Below, piece after piece: positions 47,433 to 57,525 of a DNA stretch of 64,000 bases. The stretch is from Coccinella septempunctata (taxonomy: Eukaryota; Arthropoda; Insecta; Coleoptera; Coccinellidae): positions 600,501 to 664,500 of the forward strand of contig NC_058196.1 in the NCBI RefSeq assembly GCF_907165205.1, written 5' to 3'. The notes under the pieces were generated by a model. The model ran no database searches. It was given only the letters and a program-made list of their open reading frames with translations, and was not told where the DNA came from. Numbering within the stretch: position 1 is the first letter of the stretch; each line of letters starts with the position of its first letter. A program made the translations under genes and the position numbers.

Positions 47433-49213
47433 TTATAAACAGAAAATTTCCTTACATTTCTTCTTGAAGGAGAGCAAGGACATAATGAAAATATTTAAAT
47501 CAATGACATATTTATTAAAGTGGTCACACATCCTGGTCACAGGGGAATTCCTACCCACGTTTGTCCTGAAACTTCTGTTATGAAAAAGCTGTCTATTTCT
47601 CGTTTGCCTCTGCGGTACATGAAAATGCACGAGTGATAATAACTCCGGCGAGTCGTAGCAATTCATCACGATCTTGAAAAGGAAAATTAAGTCAGAAATT
47701 ATCCTCCTTTGTTCTAAAAGTTGGATACCATATCTGTTTCGAATATCACCGATTCCCAATGTTACGTATTCCCCTGTTATTTTGAAGTGAAGAAATCTCA
47801 CCAATTTATTTTGCAGTCTTTCAAACCGTAGCTTGTGCACATTATAATATGGAGACCACACTACACTACCATAACTAAGTTTACTGAATACAAAGGAATA
47901 ATACAGAGATTTCACCGCCGCTTCGTCCTGAAAGTCCTTGCATATTCTACATAAAAAACCTAATGCCTTATTAGAAGTAGACATGACAAGATCGAAATGA
48001 GCATGAAAAGTCAGTTTTGAGTCAAATAGTATGCCAAGGTCTCTAACTTGGTCCACCCTGACAACGCTATTCTGTTCCAGATGGTATCGAAAGTTGATCC
48101 AATTATTCTTCCTTGTAAAAGTAATACATGCACACTTATCATAGTTGAGCTTAAGTTTATTTTTGTAACAGTAGACCAAAAATCTTTGGAGATCTTCCTG
48201 TATATTGTAGCAATCCTGGAGAGATGTTATTCTTCTGAAAATTTTCAGGTCATCGGCGTATAAGAGGATGATACAATGCTTGAAGCATTCTTTGATGTCG
48301 TTGATAAAAATCAAAAACAATAAGGGGCCAAGATGTGAACCCTGGGGAACACCCGAAGTGACCACGAACGCCGAAGACAGATAGCCGTTCAGACTGACAA
48401 GCTGACTGCGACAATGAATATAAGATGACAGCCATCTCAAAAGATCTCCATGAACACCAATCGCCGCTAACTTCATCATCAGAATATTATGGTCAACTTT
48501 GTCAAATGCTTTACTGAAGTCAGAGTATACTGAGTCCACCTGAGTTCCATCATCTAAAGCCCTACAAATGTATTCTGAATAAATAACTAAATTTGACTCA
48601 ATGGAACGCCCCGAGAAAAAACCATGTTGACATTCAATTATTGATGATCGCACACTACGAAACAAAGAATCACAAACTATGCTCTCAAATACCTTACTTA
48701 CTATTGACAGTTTACTGATTCCGCGATAATTATTTACCTCGCTTCTATTGCCTGAATTCTTATAAATCGGGACTAGAAGTGCCCGCTTCCAAACAGCAGG
48801 AAATATTCCAGATTGCATTGATTTATTGAATAAGATACTGAGGGGAAGGCACAATCCAGTGGCACAATGCTTAATGAAATACGAGGGGTATCCATCAACT
48901 CCGGCTCCAATATTATCATCTAATGACTTCAGCCTACTTTCTACTAAATCTGATGTGAATAACACGGCATCTATTAGATTGTTGTGACCAGAATGCGGAA
49001 CACTGTCAGAAGCCTGTCCAACAGGTTCGTACACACTACGGAAATAAGAAGCAAAAAGATTACATACGTCCTCAGCTCCCTCAGCTATAGTATCATTATA
49101 TTTCATTGTGCAGGGTACAGAAGAATCCTTTTTACAATTAGATACATAGTTCCAAAATTTTTTCGGGCAAGTCCTTATTTGTTCCTGCACAGCATCAATA
49201 TATAGCTTATAAT
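47433..49213 (-). pseudogene. LINE ORF2, reverse transcriptase part
   Basis: Open frame of at least 585 codons. RT fingers/palm: LVPIYKNSG at about 139, NNYRGIS at 153, YSDFSKAFD at 222-230, SGVPQGSHLGPLLF at 279-292, catalytic YADD at 311-314, thumb beyond, then a C-terminal region without a recognisable domain. Its first codon as an open frame is GTG; the real start is upstream in the endonuclease frame, and the two parts are offset by a frameshift near 49,190-49,216. The RT itself is uninterrupted, but the whole ORF2 could not be made from this copy. Confidence 0.85.
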
Positions 49214-49215
49214 CA

Positions 49216-50058
49216 TTATGTAGGTATTAGGTCTTTACTTTTAAATCTCAAGTGTCTAAACTTTTCATAATAGTATTCATAACCGAACTTCTTCCATTTT
49301 CTGTGAAATTTATTCTTCAGTTTAATTACATCGATAGTTTTACTGGAAAAATAAGACGGATATTTTCTATTTTTGATCCTAACTTTAGGAACAAACAACT
49401 CTGTACCCTGCTTAAGAATTTCGTAGAAAACAGAAACAGCCTGTTCAACAGAGATATAAAAGATATTATCCCAGTCTTTAGAAAGAAAAAAATTATTCAG
49501 TTCAGTGTAATCACCCCTCCTGAAATTAAAAAAATATGAAACTGATAATTTAAGCTTCTTTAGCCTAGAAAAAGGAACATAAAATTCAACTGGTGGATGG
49601 TGTGAATCTTGATCGACCAAGGGAATGATACTCTGCATCAGACCGGCAGGTTCCGTTCTCGAACAGAAAATCAAATCCAACATTCTATTATAGTTATTTT
49701 TGATATTATTGTATTGGAAAAATTCTCCAAAAGCTAGCATTTCAAACAGAGGATAACAAGAGTTATCGGTATTCAGATGAATATAGAAATTGTTACACTC
49801 ACTAGACATCCAATCAACACATGGAAGATTGAAGTCTCCAAACACAACAACCGGATCACCCCCAACCTTTTCGATGTTGTCTTGAAGTTTGGAAGTAAAA
49901 CATGACCTAGCGTAGTCATCTCTAGGTGGCAGATATACGCAACACAGATGAACCCTCATATTACCATCTCCACCGAAAACGGTGACCCACAGGTCCTCGG
50001 CGTCACTTTGGTTGGAACGATACCTGGTGCACAACATCCAACCGACACCGAACAGCAA
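49216..50058 (-). pseudogene. LINE ORF2, endonuclease part 2
   Basis: 280 codons carrying the later motifs of an exonuclease-endonuclease-phosphatase (APE-type) endonuclease: VVVFGDFNLPCVDW and the DQDSHH motif, which is the SDH active site in variant form. A linker to the RT follows. Offset by a frameshift both from the preceding fragment (50,003-50,293) and from the RT fragment. Confidence 0.78.
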
Positions 50059-50293
50059 TCAACACTCCACCCCCGGATTTCTTGTTTTTAATATTAGCGG
50101 CACTTTCCCGGTCACGACGAAAAATCCTGTACACAGACAGATCACAAACCTCCGCATCCGAGACACCACCATCAAGATTAGATTCAGTTATCAGGTATAG
50201 GTCTGCATTCATGTTTAAAACATTCAATTTGAAAGTTGACAATTTGGAACGTAGACCGTTAACATTCTGTCCATATATAAACAACCTATCCAT
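50003..50293 (-). pseudogene. LINE ORF2, endonuclease part 1
   Basis: 96 codons with the first endonuclease motifs: QNVNGLRSK (metal-binding N) and LITES (catalytic E). It breaks off where the frame shifts into the next fragment at about 50,003-50,058. An upstream ORF1 is absent, as expected after 5' truncation. Confidence 0.75.
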
Positions 50294-50296
50294 AAA

Positions 50297-50978
50297 TTAT
50301 ACGGAAAGGGTCGAAAAAGGGTAGTCTGCAAGGGATGCAAGAAAAGTTTTTTACGGATTATGAATCCTGAATAGTCCACCTTCATCTGAGTGAAAATCTC
50401 ATCTTGACAGTCGTGAAAACATAGAAGTTATAGACAGCTGACTGCGCGCTTTATATCGCAAATTCGGTGTTTTATACGGAAAAGGGTCGAAAAAGGGTAG
50501 TCTGCAAGGGGTGCAAGAAAAGTTTTTCACGGATTATGAATCCTGAATAGTTGACCATAATCTGAGTGAAAATCTCATCTTGACAGTCGTAAAAACATAG
50601 AAGTTATAGACAGCTGTTTGGGCGCTTTATAGCGCATATTCGGTATTTTATACGGAAATGGGTCGAAAAAGGATAGTCTGCGAGGGGTGCAAGAAAAGTT
50701 TTTTACGGATTATGAATCCTGAATAGTCCACCTTCATCTGAGTGAAAATCTCATTTTGACAGTCGTAAAAACATAGAAGTTATAGACAGCTGACTGCGCG
50801 CTTCCTAGGGCAAATTCGGTGTTTTATACGGAAAAGGGTCGAAAAAGGGTAGTCTGCAAGAGGTGCAAGAAAAGATTTTTACGGACTATGAATCCTGAAT
50901 AGTTGACCATCATCTGAGTGAAAATCTCATCTTGACAGTCGTAAAAACATAGAAGTTATAGACAGCTGACTGCGCGCT
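50297..50978. repeat. 176-bp satellite, segment 5
   Basis: About four monomers between two LINEs. They include the CTGTTTGGGCGC marker variant at about 50,622, continuing the order seen just before the LINE at 47,001. Confidence 0.95.
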
Positions 50979-52440
50979 ATATAATAATATAAATATATAA
51001 GTTTGCGACAATTATTCCAGTGCATAAGAGAAATGATGTGGAGGATGTCTCAAATTATAGACCTATCTCTATTCTTAGTGTTCTCTCCAAAGTTATTGAA
51101 AGAATAGTCCTAAATCGCATGACCAATTTTCTTAATAAATTCAACCTATTAACTAGTTGTCAGCATGGCTTCAGAACACAGAGATCTACTCAGAGCGCTG
51201 CGATTGACTTCTTTGAATATGTCTATGAGTCCTTGGATGGGGGTCTTTATGTGGCGGGTCTTTTTTTCGACCTCTCCCGTGCCTTTGACTGCATTACATT
51301 CAAGTTCATATTGAATAAACTTTATCACCTTGGTTTCCGGGGAGTCTTCCTCGACTGGTTATCCAGTTTCATAACGAATCGTGTTATGTCAGTGAAGGTG
51401 GGTGGCTGTTGGTCGTCTAGTCGCATAAATGAGCTAGGTGTTCCTCAGGGCTCAATATTAGGGCCGCTACTCTTCCTTCTTTTTGTCAATGACCTACCCA
51501 AACATCTGGTCCTGACTCTAGTTCGTTTAGTCATTTTTGTTGACGATTTATCTATTGCTGTGTCCGCACAGACGATTGATGAACTCAAGAGTGTATGTGA
51601 ATCTCTTATAGGACAGTTTGAGAACTGGTGAAGAATGAATGCCTTAATCATAAACATCGATAAGACTGAGAGTCTTCTCTTCACATTACGTAACTCTACT
51701 GTATGCTCATTTGACTTATACCATGGGAATGAGACCTTGAAATCAAAGAAAATTGTTAAATTCTTGGGAGTGTTCGTGGATGACAGGTTGAGGTGGTGTC
51801 ATCATGTAGATCAAATTTGTAAAAAGATGAGCACTGCTTACTATGCTATCAGCCGTATAAAAGATACTCTTCCTCAACAATCAGTAATTAGTGTATATTA
51901 TAGCTTAGTCTATAGTCATATGTCCTATTGCATACTTGTTTGGGGTAACTCAATTGATTTTGATAGAATTTTACTTTCTCAAAAACGCATAATACGTTTG
52001 ATTTTTGGCCTTCATCCTCGTACATCTTGCCGGCCTGTGTTTGTTGCCCAGAATATACTTACTGCACCTTGTATATATATCTTCAATGCCCTAATGTACG
52101 TCAAAAGTAATCAAAGCAGATTCGACAGACTTTCAAGTTTTCATAGCTACTCCACCAGAAATACTGAGACCTTTTCTATTCCATTGCACAGAACCACAAA
52201 ATTCCAATCATCTATCCTATATAGTGGAATTAAACTTTACAATCATTTGCCATTCAAGGTACGGGCAATGGGTGGACGAGGGTTCAGAACGACGGTGAGG
52301 AATTTGTTGATAAAAAAGGCTTATTACAGTATCAATGAGTATTTATGTGATTCCATTATTGTGTAGTTAACAAACTTGATGTAAAGCTGACTTGTCCTAT
52401 ACATTGAATGTCGAACAGGATCAATAAATTATTATTATTA
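50979..52440 (+). mobile_element. 5'-truncated CR1/Jockey-like LINE with (TTA)n tail
   Basis: Starts inside the RT after a short AT-rich stretch of (ATA)-type repeats that replaces the satellite. It ends with AATAAATTATTATTATT. Short microsatellite tails rather than poly-A are typical of CR1/L2-like elements. Coding remains: 51,020-52,366. Confidence 0.82.
51005..52366 (+). pseudogene. LINE reverse transcriptase fragment with in-frame stop
   Basis: RT palm and thumb: NYRPISILSVLSKV at about 51,050, HGFR, FFDLSRAFD, GVPQGSILGPLLF, and FVDD in place of YADD, so both aspartates stay. The stop TGA at 51,629-51,631 follows FENW; the same frame then reopens and runs to 52,366 through the C-terminal domain (KFLGVFVDDRLRW, YCILVWGN, RTTKFQ). 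One nonsense change and the missing 5' part make this copy inactive. Confidence 0.85.
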
Positions 52441-52446
52441 TTATGA
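52422..52446. repeat. (TTA)n microsatellite shared by two LINE tails
   Basis: About five TTA units. They form the tail of the plus-strand LINE and, on the other strand, the (TAA)n directly after the 3' end of the minus-strand element, so the two LINEs meet tail to tail here. Confidence 0.8.
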
Positions 52447-54030
52447 CTTTAGCCTTGCGGCTTTCACACTCCTCTCCAGAGGAAAATTCACTTATCCCAG
52501 ATATCTCAGATATCAAAAGGATTAAGCTCTGTTGGAGCCCTTTCCAGGTTTTCGGGCTCGTGGTGTTGGTCGGGTTCGGGTCGCTCCTCGGCTCCCTGCT
52601 GTAGGTTGGATTCCTGCTCCGTCCGCACTTCCTGTCGGAGCAGACGGTGTTCCTCTGAATTTCCCATGTACTTCCGTACAGTTCTCGCCGTTCCCAGCAG
52701 TACCGCCTTCTGCATCACTCTATAGATATTTTCGTCCAGCTGAAGTTTCCTCAAGTTCTCTAGTAGTTTCTTCGGTATCAGGCCTGTAGATGATATGACA
52801 ATAGGGATGGTCTTGACATCTTTCAGCTTCCACTGTCTCCTGGTTTGCTCCTCGAGATCTCTGTACTTTGAAATTTTTTCAGTGTGCCTATCTAGAAGAT
52901 TGCTATTATTTGGAATCGCCACTTCGATGAAAAGTGCTGTGTCCTCATCCTTATTGAGCAATATGAGGTCTGGTCTATTGTGGGTTATTTTCCGGTCTGT
53001 GAGAACCGTGCGATCCCAATAGAGCTTGTGATGTTCATTTTCCAATACAGCATCCGGATGGTAATTGTAATAAGAAACCTTTTTCGAACTTAGAAGTTGG
53101 TGTTTTAGTGCCAATTCTTGGTGAAGAATCTTCGCAACGGCATCATGTCTATTTTTGTACTCCGTGCCTGCGAACTTCTGACATCCCCCGGTGATGTGCT
53201 GGATAGTTTCATGTGTCGCACAGCCATAACGACAGCTATCATCCGCCACTGCGGCATCCTTGGCGATATATTTCATGTAGTTCCTTGTTGGAATCACCTG
53301 ATCCTGGATGGCAAGCATGGAGCCCTCTGTCTCAGGAAACAACCTTCCGGAAGTCAACCAGTAGTTCGACGCAGACATGTCGACGTAATCATGGTTGACC
53401 TCGTTCTGGTGCCTCCCATGCAAAGGTTTGCCAATCAGTTTCTGCATTTTACTTTCTGCAGAGTGTTCGACGGTTTCCAAGTGGTCCTGCTGTAGCTTTA
53501 ACGGTGTAGAAGTATCAGCAACACAAACTACTCGATGGAGTTCTGACGAAGCAGCCTTGCTCAGAAAATATTTTCGAAGTCCTTCAATTTCCTGGGTCAT
53601 ACGGTTGGACAAATCAACAATTCCTCTACCCCCAAGATGTCGTGGCAGCTCGGTCCGTTCTATTGAGCTTTTGGGGTGATGTTTATTGTGTTTAGTCAGC
53701 ATCGTCCTTATTTTTCTTTGTAAGGCTGCTAAATCGGTGGTGGTCCAAGAGATGATACCGAATGAGTAGCTCAGCGCCGAGCAAGCGTAGGTATTGATAG
53801 CTTTTATCAGATTCTTGCTGTTAAGGCCAGTTCTCATTATCCTTCTCAATCTTCGGGTGAACTCCTCCGTTAGTTCTTTCTTCATCTGGCTCTGATTGAT
53901 TTTTCTTGCCTGTTTTATGCCCAGATACTTGTATGTGTCTCCTTCCTTCAATGCTTCAATTTCTGCACCTTCCCTGAGTTTGAACGTACCATCTTCTATT
54001 TTCCCTCTCGTTATGTTGTTATGTATACAT
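52441..54030 (-). mobile_element. 5'-truncated LINE with restriction-like endonuclease (R4/Dong/R2 type)
   Basis: Minus-strand non-LTR element. Its short 3' UTR ends in a GCCGCAAGGC hairpin followed by TAA repeats. It is truncated at the 5' end at about 54,030, where the frame runs straight into satellite. Dong of Bombyx, in the R4 clade, is known to insert in TAA repeats; the endonuclease type and target here fit that clade. Confidence 0.8.
52506..54029 (-). CDS. C-terminal half of R4/R2-type LINE protein: RT thumb, CCHC finger, RLE nuclease
   Basis: Open and uninterrupted; the first listed codon (53,951) is TTG and the frame is in fact open to the truncation at about 54,030. Counting from 53,951: RT thumb with YKYLGI at 7-12; CCHC finger C240, C244, H252, C257; restriction-like endonuclease with PD at 327-328, E343 in FIEVAIP, and K359/Y363 in KISKYRDL. 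The tail is acidic and proline-rich. RT catalytic motifs are lost with the 5' part, so it is not active alone. Lack of stops suggests the insertion is not old. Confidence 0.8.
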   Translation of the reverse strand, partial: CIHNNITRGKIEDGTFKLREGAEIEALKEGDTYKYLGIKQARKINQSQMKKELTEEFTRRLRRIMRTGLNSKNLIKAINTYACSALSYSFGIISWTTTDLAALQRKIRTMLTKHNKHHPKSSIERTELPRHLGGRGIVDLSNRMTQEIEGLRKYFLSKAASSELHRVVCVADTSTPLKLQQDHLETVEHSAESKMQKLIGKPLHGRHQNEVNHDYVDMSASNYWLTSGRLFPETEGSMLAIQDQVIPTRNYMKYIAKDAAVADDSCRYGCATHETIQHITGGCQKFAGTEYKNRHDAVAKILHQELALKHQLLSSKKVSYYNYHPDAVLENEHHKLYWDRTVLTDRKITHNRPDLILLNKDEDTALFIEVAIPNNSNLLDRHTEKISKYRDLEEQTRRQWKLKDVKTIPIVISSTGLIPKKLLENLRKLQLDENIYRVMQKAVLLGTARTVRKYMGNSEEHRLLRQEVRTEQESNLQQGAEERPEPDQHHEPENLERAPTELNPFDI

Positions 54031-54610
54031 GAGTGAAAATCTCATCCTGACAGTCGTAAAAACATAGAAATTATAGACAGCTGACTGCGCGCTCTATTGC
54101 GCAAATTCGGTATTTTATACGGAAAAGGGTCGAAAAAGGGTAGTCTGAAAGGGGTGCAAGAAAAGTTTTTTACGGATTATGAATCCTGAATAGTCCACCT
54201 TCATCTGAGTGAAAATCTCATTTTGACAGTCGTAAAAACATAGTTGTTATAGACAGCTGACTGCGCGCTTCCTAGGGCAAATTCGGTGTTTTATACGGAA
54301 AAGGGTCGAAAGTCGAAAAAGGGTAGTCTGCAAGGGGTGCAAGAAAAGTTTTTTACGGATTATGAATCCTGAATAGTCCACCTTCATCTGAGTGAAAATC
54401 TCGTTTTGACAGTCGTAAAAACATAGAAGTTATAGACAGCTGACCGCGCTTCCTAGGGCAAATTCGGTGTTTTATACGGAAAAGGGTGGAAAAAGGGTAG
54501 TCTGCAAGGGGTGCAAGAAAAGTTTTTCACGGATTATGAATCCTGAATAGTCCACCTTCATCTGAGTGAAAATCTCATTTTGACAGTCGTAAAAACATAG
54601 AAGTTATAGA
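54030..54610. repeat. 176-bp satellite, last segment
   Basis: About 3.3 monomers, more divergent than the rest (GCTCTATTGCGC junction, TAGTTGTTATAG, a GGGTCGAAAGTCGAAAAAGGG slip at about 54,303). The array stops after AAGTTATAGA; unique AT-rich DNA follows. Confidence 0.93.
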
Positions 54611-55068
54611 ATAAACTTCGCGCCTAGACGATTTCAGTTCAATTGATCTAAAAATTATATCGAACAAATTAATTTTTCCAACGAATTGTTCGAATTATCA
54701 AATTTATATATGCCAAACATCAAATATTTATATTATTTCAACTACTTATTTCATTTCGTAATGCAGAAGCGATTTTTCGGCGAAAATAAGAGTAGGGTAC
54801 GCCACTGGCGGCCATCGCCGCTTCGGATATCTTCGGGATTCTGTCAGCTAGATATTGTCAGCCAACTTCACACCGCTTTTGATAAAGTCCACTAGAGGGC
54901 AGTCGTTATGTCAATATTGAAAAAAGAAGCAGTTCACTACACGATGCATCGTTATTTTTTCAACAACCCAAGAAGATATCCTATATCCTATATCTCTTTA
55001 TAACAACCCTAGCTCAAAGTCAGCTGATTCGAAATGTTTTTGTTTATTTTCTATGATAACATCAATAG

Positions 55069-55099
55069 CAAAGATTATAGATATACTCTATAATCTTTG
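55069..55099. repeat. Perfect 12-bp inverted repeat, 7-base loop
   Basis: CAAAGATTATAG, loop ATATACT, CTATAATCTTTG. AT-rich and isolated. It has no U-tract or neighbouring gene that would make it a terminator. Confidence 0.6.
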
Positions 55100-56977
55100 A
55101 TCAATAGGTCTATGGTTTAACCAAACTTTGCTATGTTCCGGTTACCGGTTGTCAGATTTGACGATTTGAGCTCGGTATTTTGGTTATTTTGGATTGAAAC
55201 TGATATATATGGTGTTTTTTGGATTGAAACTTTTGACGGAGCTGAAGGTATGAAATTTCTTCATATTCTTAAATTTTCCTTGATTCATTGCAGAATGACT
55301 GGTTTGTGGGACTTCCCTCATTAACCTTTTGATGCAAGTTTTCCAGAGCAGCCTTATATTTTCACTTTAATGATTCTCCAATATTGAAATATAGGATGGT
55401 CGGAGCTACAGAATCATTAACGAATGTTGTTTCCCAATTCATAATTAACTTAAGACATATCTAATTAATGATCCAAACTTTCACGAAGACTCTCTAAGAA
55501 GTAATAGTAATATTTTTAGTTGGTTCCTCAACTGAATGCCTATTAAACGATGGTGTGTACCTCACTTAGTAGCTGTATTATTCAAATTCAACTTTGCAGA
55601 TTAATGACGAATGCAGGTGCTACATACACTTGACGCCTTTTATATATCCTTAAGAAAAATGATATTTCAAACTTATTGGGCTTCATGATATACTTAATGG
55701 AGATCTCACCCCAACTTGTGCCTAGATTAGGCATATCTTACACAGCTAGATTTAGTAACATTTTGCTTTGAGGCCACAATGGACCATACTGCTGCAGTGG
55801 CAATTCATTGAGTCTGTAGACCCGAAGACTCTGTAGCTGTGGGAGGATAGAATTTTTATTTATTTTTCTCGTAATGCATTACAAAGTATCATGTTAACAA
55901 TAACAAATAACAATCCTCTAAACTTGATGATTGCTTATGCTAAATTTCCTGATGATTTTAGGCAACTCTTAGGAAACTTGGATGAGACAATAGTTCTATT
56001 TATATAATTGATATTGCAGATGCTTGATGACAATCCATAATTAAACTTATTAACATGTATTACTTGATTTTGACTAAGATTGTTTTTTTAAATCATCCAA
56101 ACTTAGCTTTGCGAAAACAAAAACCTGTAGCTGATCAACAAACTTATCCAAGTGAAAGATTCATTCAGTTGCAGAAACATTTCACACATGCATTTTCATC
56201 CCATTAGATCTAACCCAGAGTGTCCCATTGGGGCCCATTGGGCCATAAAAAGTTTGGGGAAAAATATTAATTGGATTTGTTTGAAATTTTATATCAAGGC
56301 ATTAGGCAAATGGATCTTGTGAATGAAAATTTTGGCAAGGATTTATGGCTTCTGGTTTTACCTACTATATCTCAAATAGATCGCCAATAATATGATATTT
56401 CCAGTATATTTTCAATATCTGTTTCTTTTGCTCAATGTGTATTCTATTTTATCACAATTTTCTGGAAAAAAATGACGGGAGCATTACCCCTCTCTCTAGG
56501 CAAGATTTTGACCTGCAGGAAATTTATATGAGATTGTAAAAGTTGAATTTCAGAAAAAAGCAATTATTAGTTCATGGTTACAAATGCTCACAGTACGTTA
56601 ATAATAATAATAACTTTTATGCTTTTAAGCAAAGGGCAATTGACTTGAGGTACATCAGCCCATTTTATGCATAGCAAGAGTGGTAGCAAAAAAAAAAAAC
56701 AATTATTTTATTCTATATTTCTACAATTCTATTCTTCTTGGTCATATTACTTATTTTTGCAATGTTAGTTGTAAGCGGTTTGGTTATGGTTGCGTGGGGT
56801 ATATGTTCCCAGTGGAAGAGAGGTAGTGTGTCCCTTAATAGTTTGTTTCATTCCCCCTACGCAGAGTCTTCTAGTCTTTTTCAGAATTATTAATTTTTTT
56901 CTGGATGTGCAATTTCATATGATTGCATTGAAGGTTTTTTTATTAATTGTAATATATCTGATGTTTCCCTTTTACAG

Positions 56978-57034
56978 GTGCCAAGAGATGAGGTTCACAT
57001 GGGTGGAAATGTTGGGAAACCTTCCGAGATGATG
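56978..57034 (+). other. Candidate 57-base coding exon
   Basis: Flanked by TTTCCCTTTTACAG on the left and GTATGTTGG on the right, and open in the frame beginning GTG CCA AGA (19 codons, rich in M and G). Length divisible by three. No partner exons or homology recognised. Confidence 0.2.
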
Positions 57035-57522
57035 GTATGTTGGAGTTTTGATGAATGCAACAGGCATCGATCTCATCCTTGATTTTGAAGGTTAGACTTA
57101 TTATTGCCTCCAGTTGGTGTACTATTCAATTCTACGAAAGGGTGATTCAAAACGAACGCTAGTTAGAGACGGCTTCAAAATGACATAATTTATTTTCATA
57201 AGAAACTATTTTGCATTGCTCGGTGACAAACTGCATTAACAGTGACTGTAATTATCTGTAATCATAATTCCAATCTAAAAATGTGTTGCGGCTTTTTTAA
57301 ACAATCCCTTAACCAATGTGTTCTTTCTGTATTACTTGAGTTTTATGCAGTTTTGGAGGAACCTTTAGAAGCCAGAAAGAATATTTTTCAACTCAACAAC
57401 AGAATTGAAAAGTATAGTTTCTCTTAAAAACAAACACTGCCATGGACCGGATCAAATGTCCCTTTTATAAAAACATGCAAATTTACAGTAAGTGGCGTAT
57501 TAGAAATTACCTTCTTCAATTG

Positions 57523-57525
57523 TTA
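57523..57525. repeat. TTA target-site duplication (left)
   Basis: TTA before the element; TTA again at 58,152-58,154. Three-base TWA duplications are the mark of PIF/Harbinger transposons. Confidence 0.55.

Larger units (their letters stand above)
47213..50296 (-). mobile_element. 5'-truncated LINE (endonuclease plus RT), poly-A tailed
   Basis: On the minus strand a LINE ends, after an (AATA)n run, in an A-rich tail seen as poly-T at 47,213-47,235. Coding parts run from 50,293 to 47,433. The 5' end stops three bases before the first endonuclease codon shown, so it is truncated. Both ends rejoin one satellite monomer at TTTT/TTATACGG; any target duplication is masked by the T run. The RT/endonuclease motifs suggest the Jockey/CR1 assemblage; the clade is unresolved. 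Confidence 0.88.
54611..57525. other. AT-rich unique DNA without a firm gene
   Basis: About 2.9 kb outside the satellite. I see no long open frame, RNA gene or recognisable element. There is a perfect 12-bp hairpin at 55,069-55,099, a possible 45-base intron (GTATG...TTGCAG) at about 55,248-55,292, and a possible 57-base exon at 56,978-57,034. A duplicated TTTTGGATTGAAACT occurs at about 55,190 and 55,220. These might be parts of a host gene with small exons, but nothing links them. Confidence 0.5.

Noticed and set aside
47213..50296. LTR-type or host gene origin for the RT at 47,433-49,190
   Set aside because: The APE-type endonuclease ahead of it, the poly-A tail and the absence of LTRs show a LINE.
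52532..53679. Plus-strand frames opposite the RLE-type LINE protein
   Set aside because: Antisense to a frame with a clear CCHC finger and endonuclease motifs; no domains of their own.
54030..54610. Telomeric repeat at the array edge
   Set aside because: No TTAGG or related short repeats; only diverged 176-bp monomers.
55133..55324. 63-codon frame MFRLPVVRF...
   Set aside because: It contains an internal duplication (FWIET) of non-coding look and reads through a likely 45-base intron; not supported as a gene.
57125..57180. GGGTGATTCAAAACGAACGC as a transposon end
   Set aside because: It resembles insect TIR starts, but I found no inverted partner or target duplication nearby.
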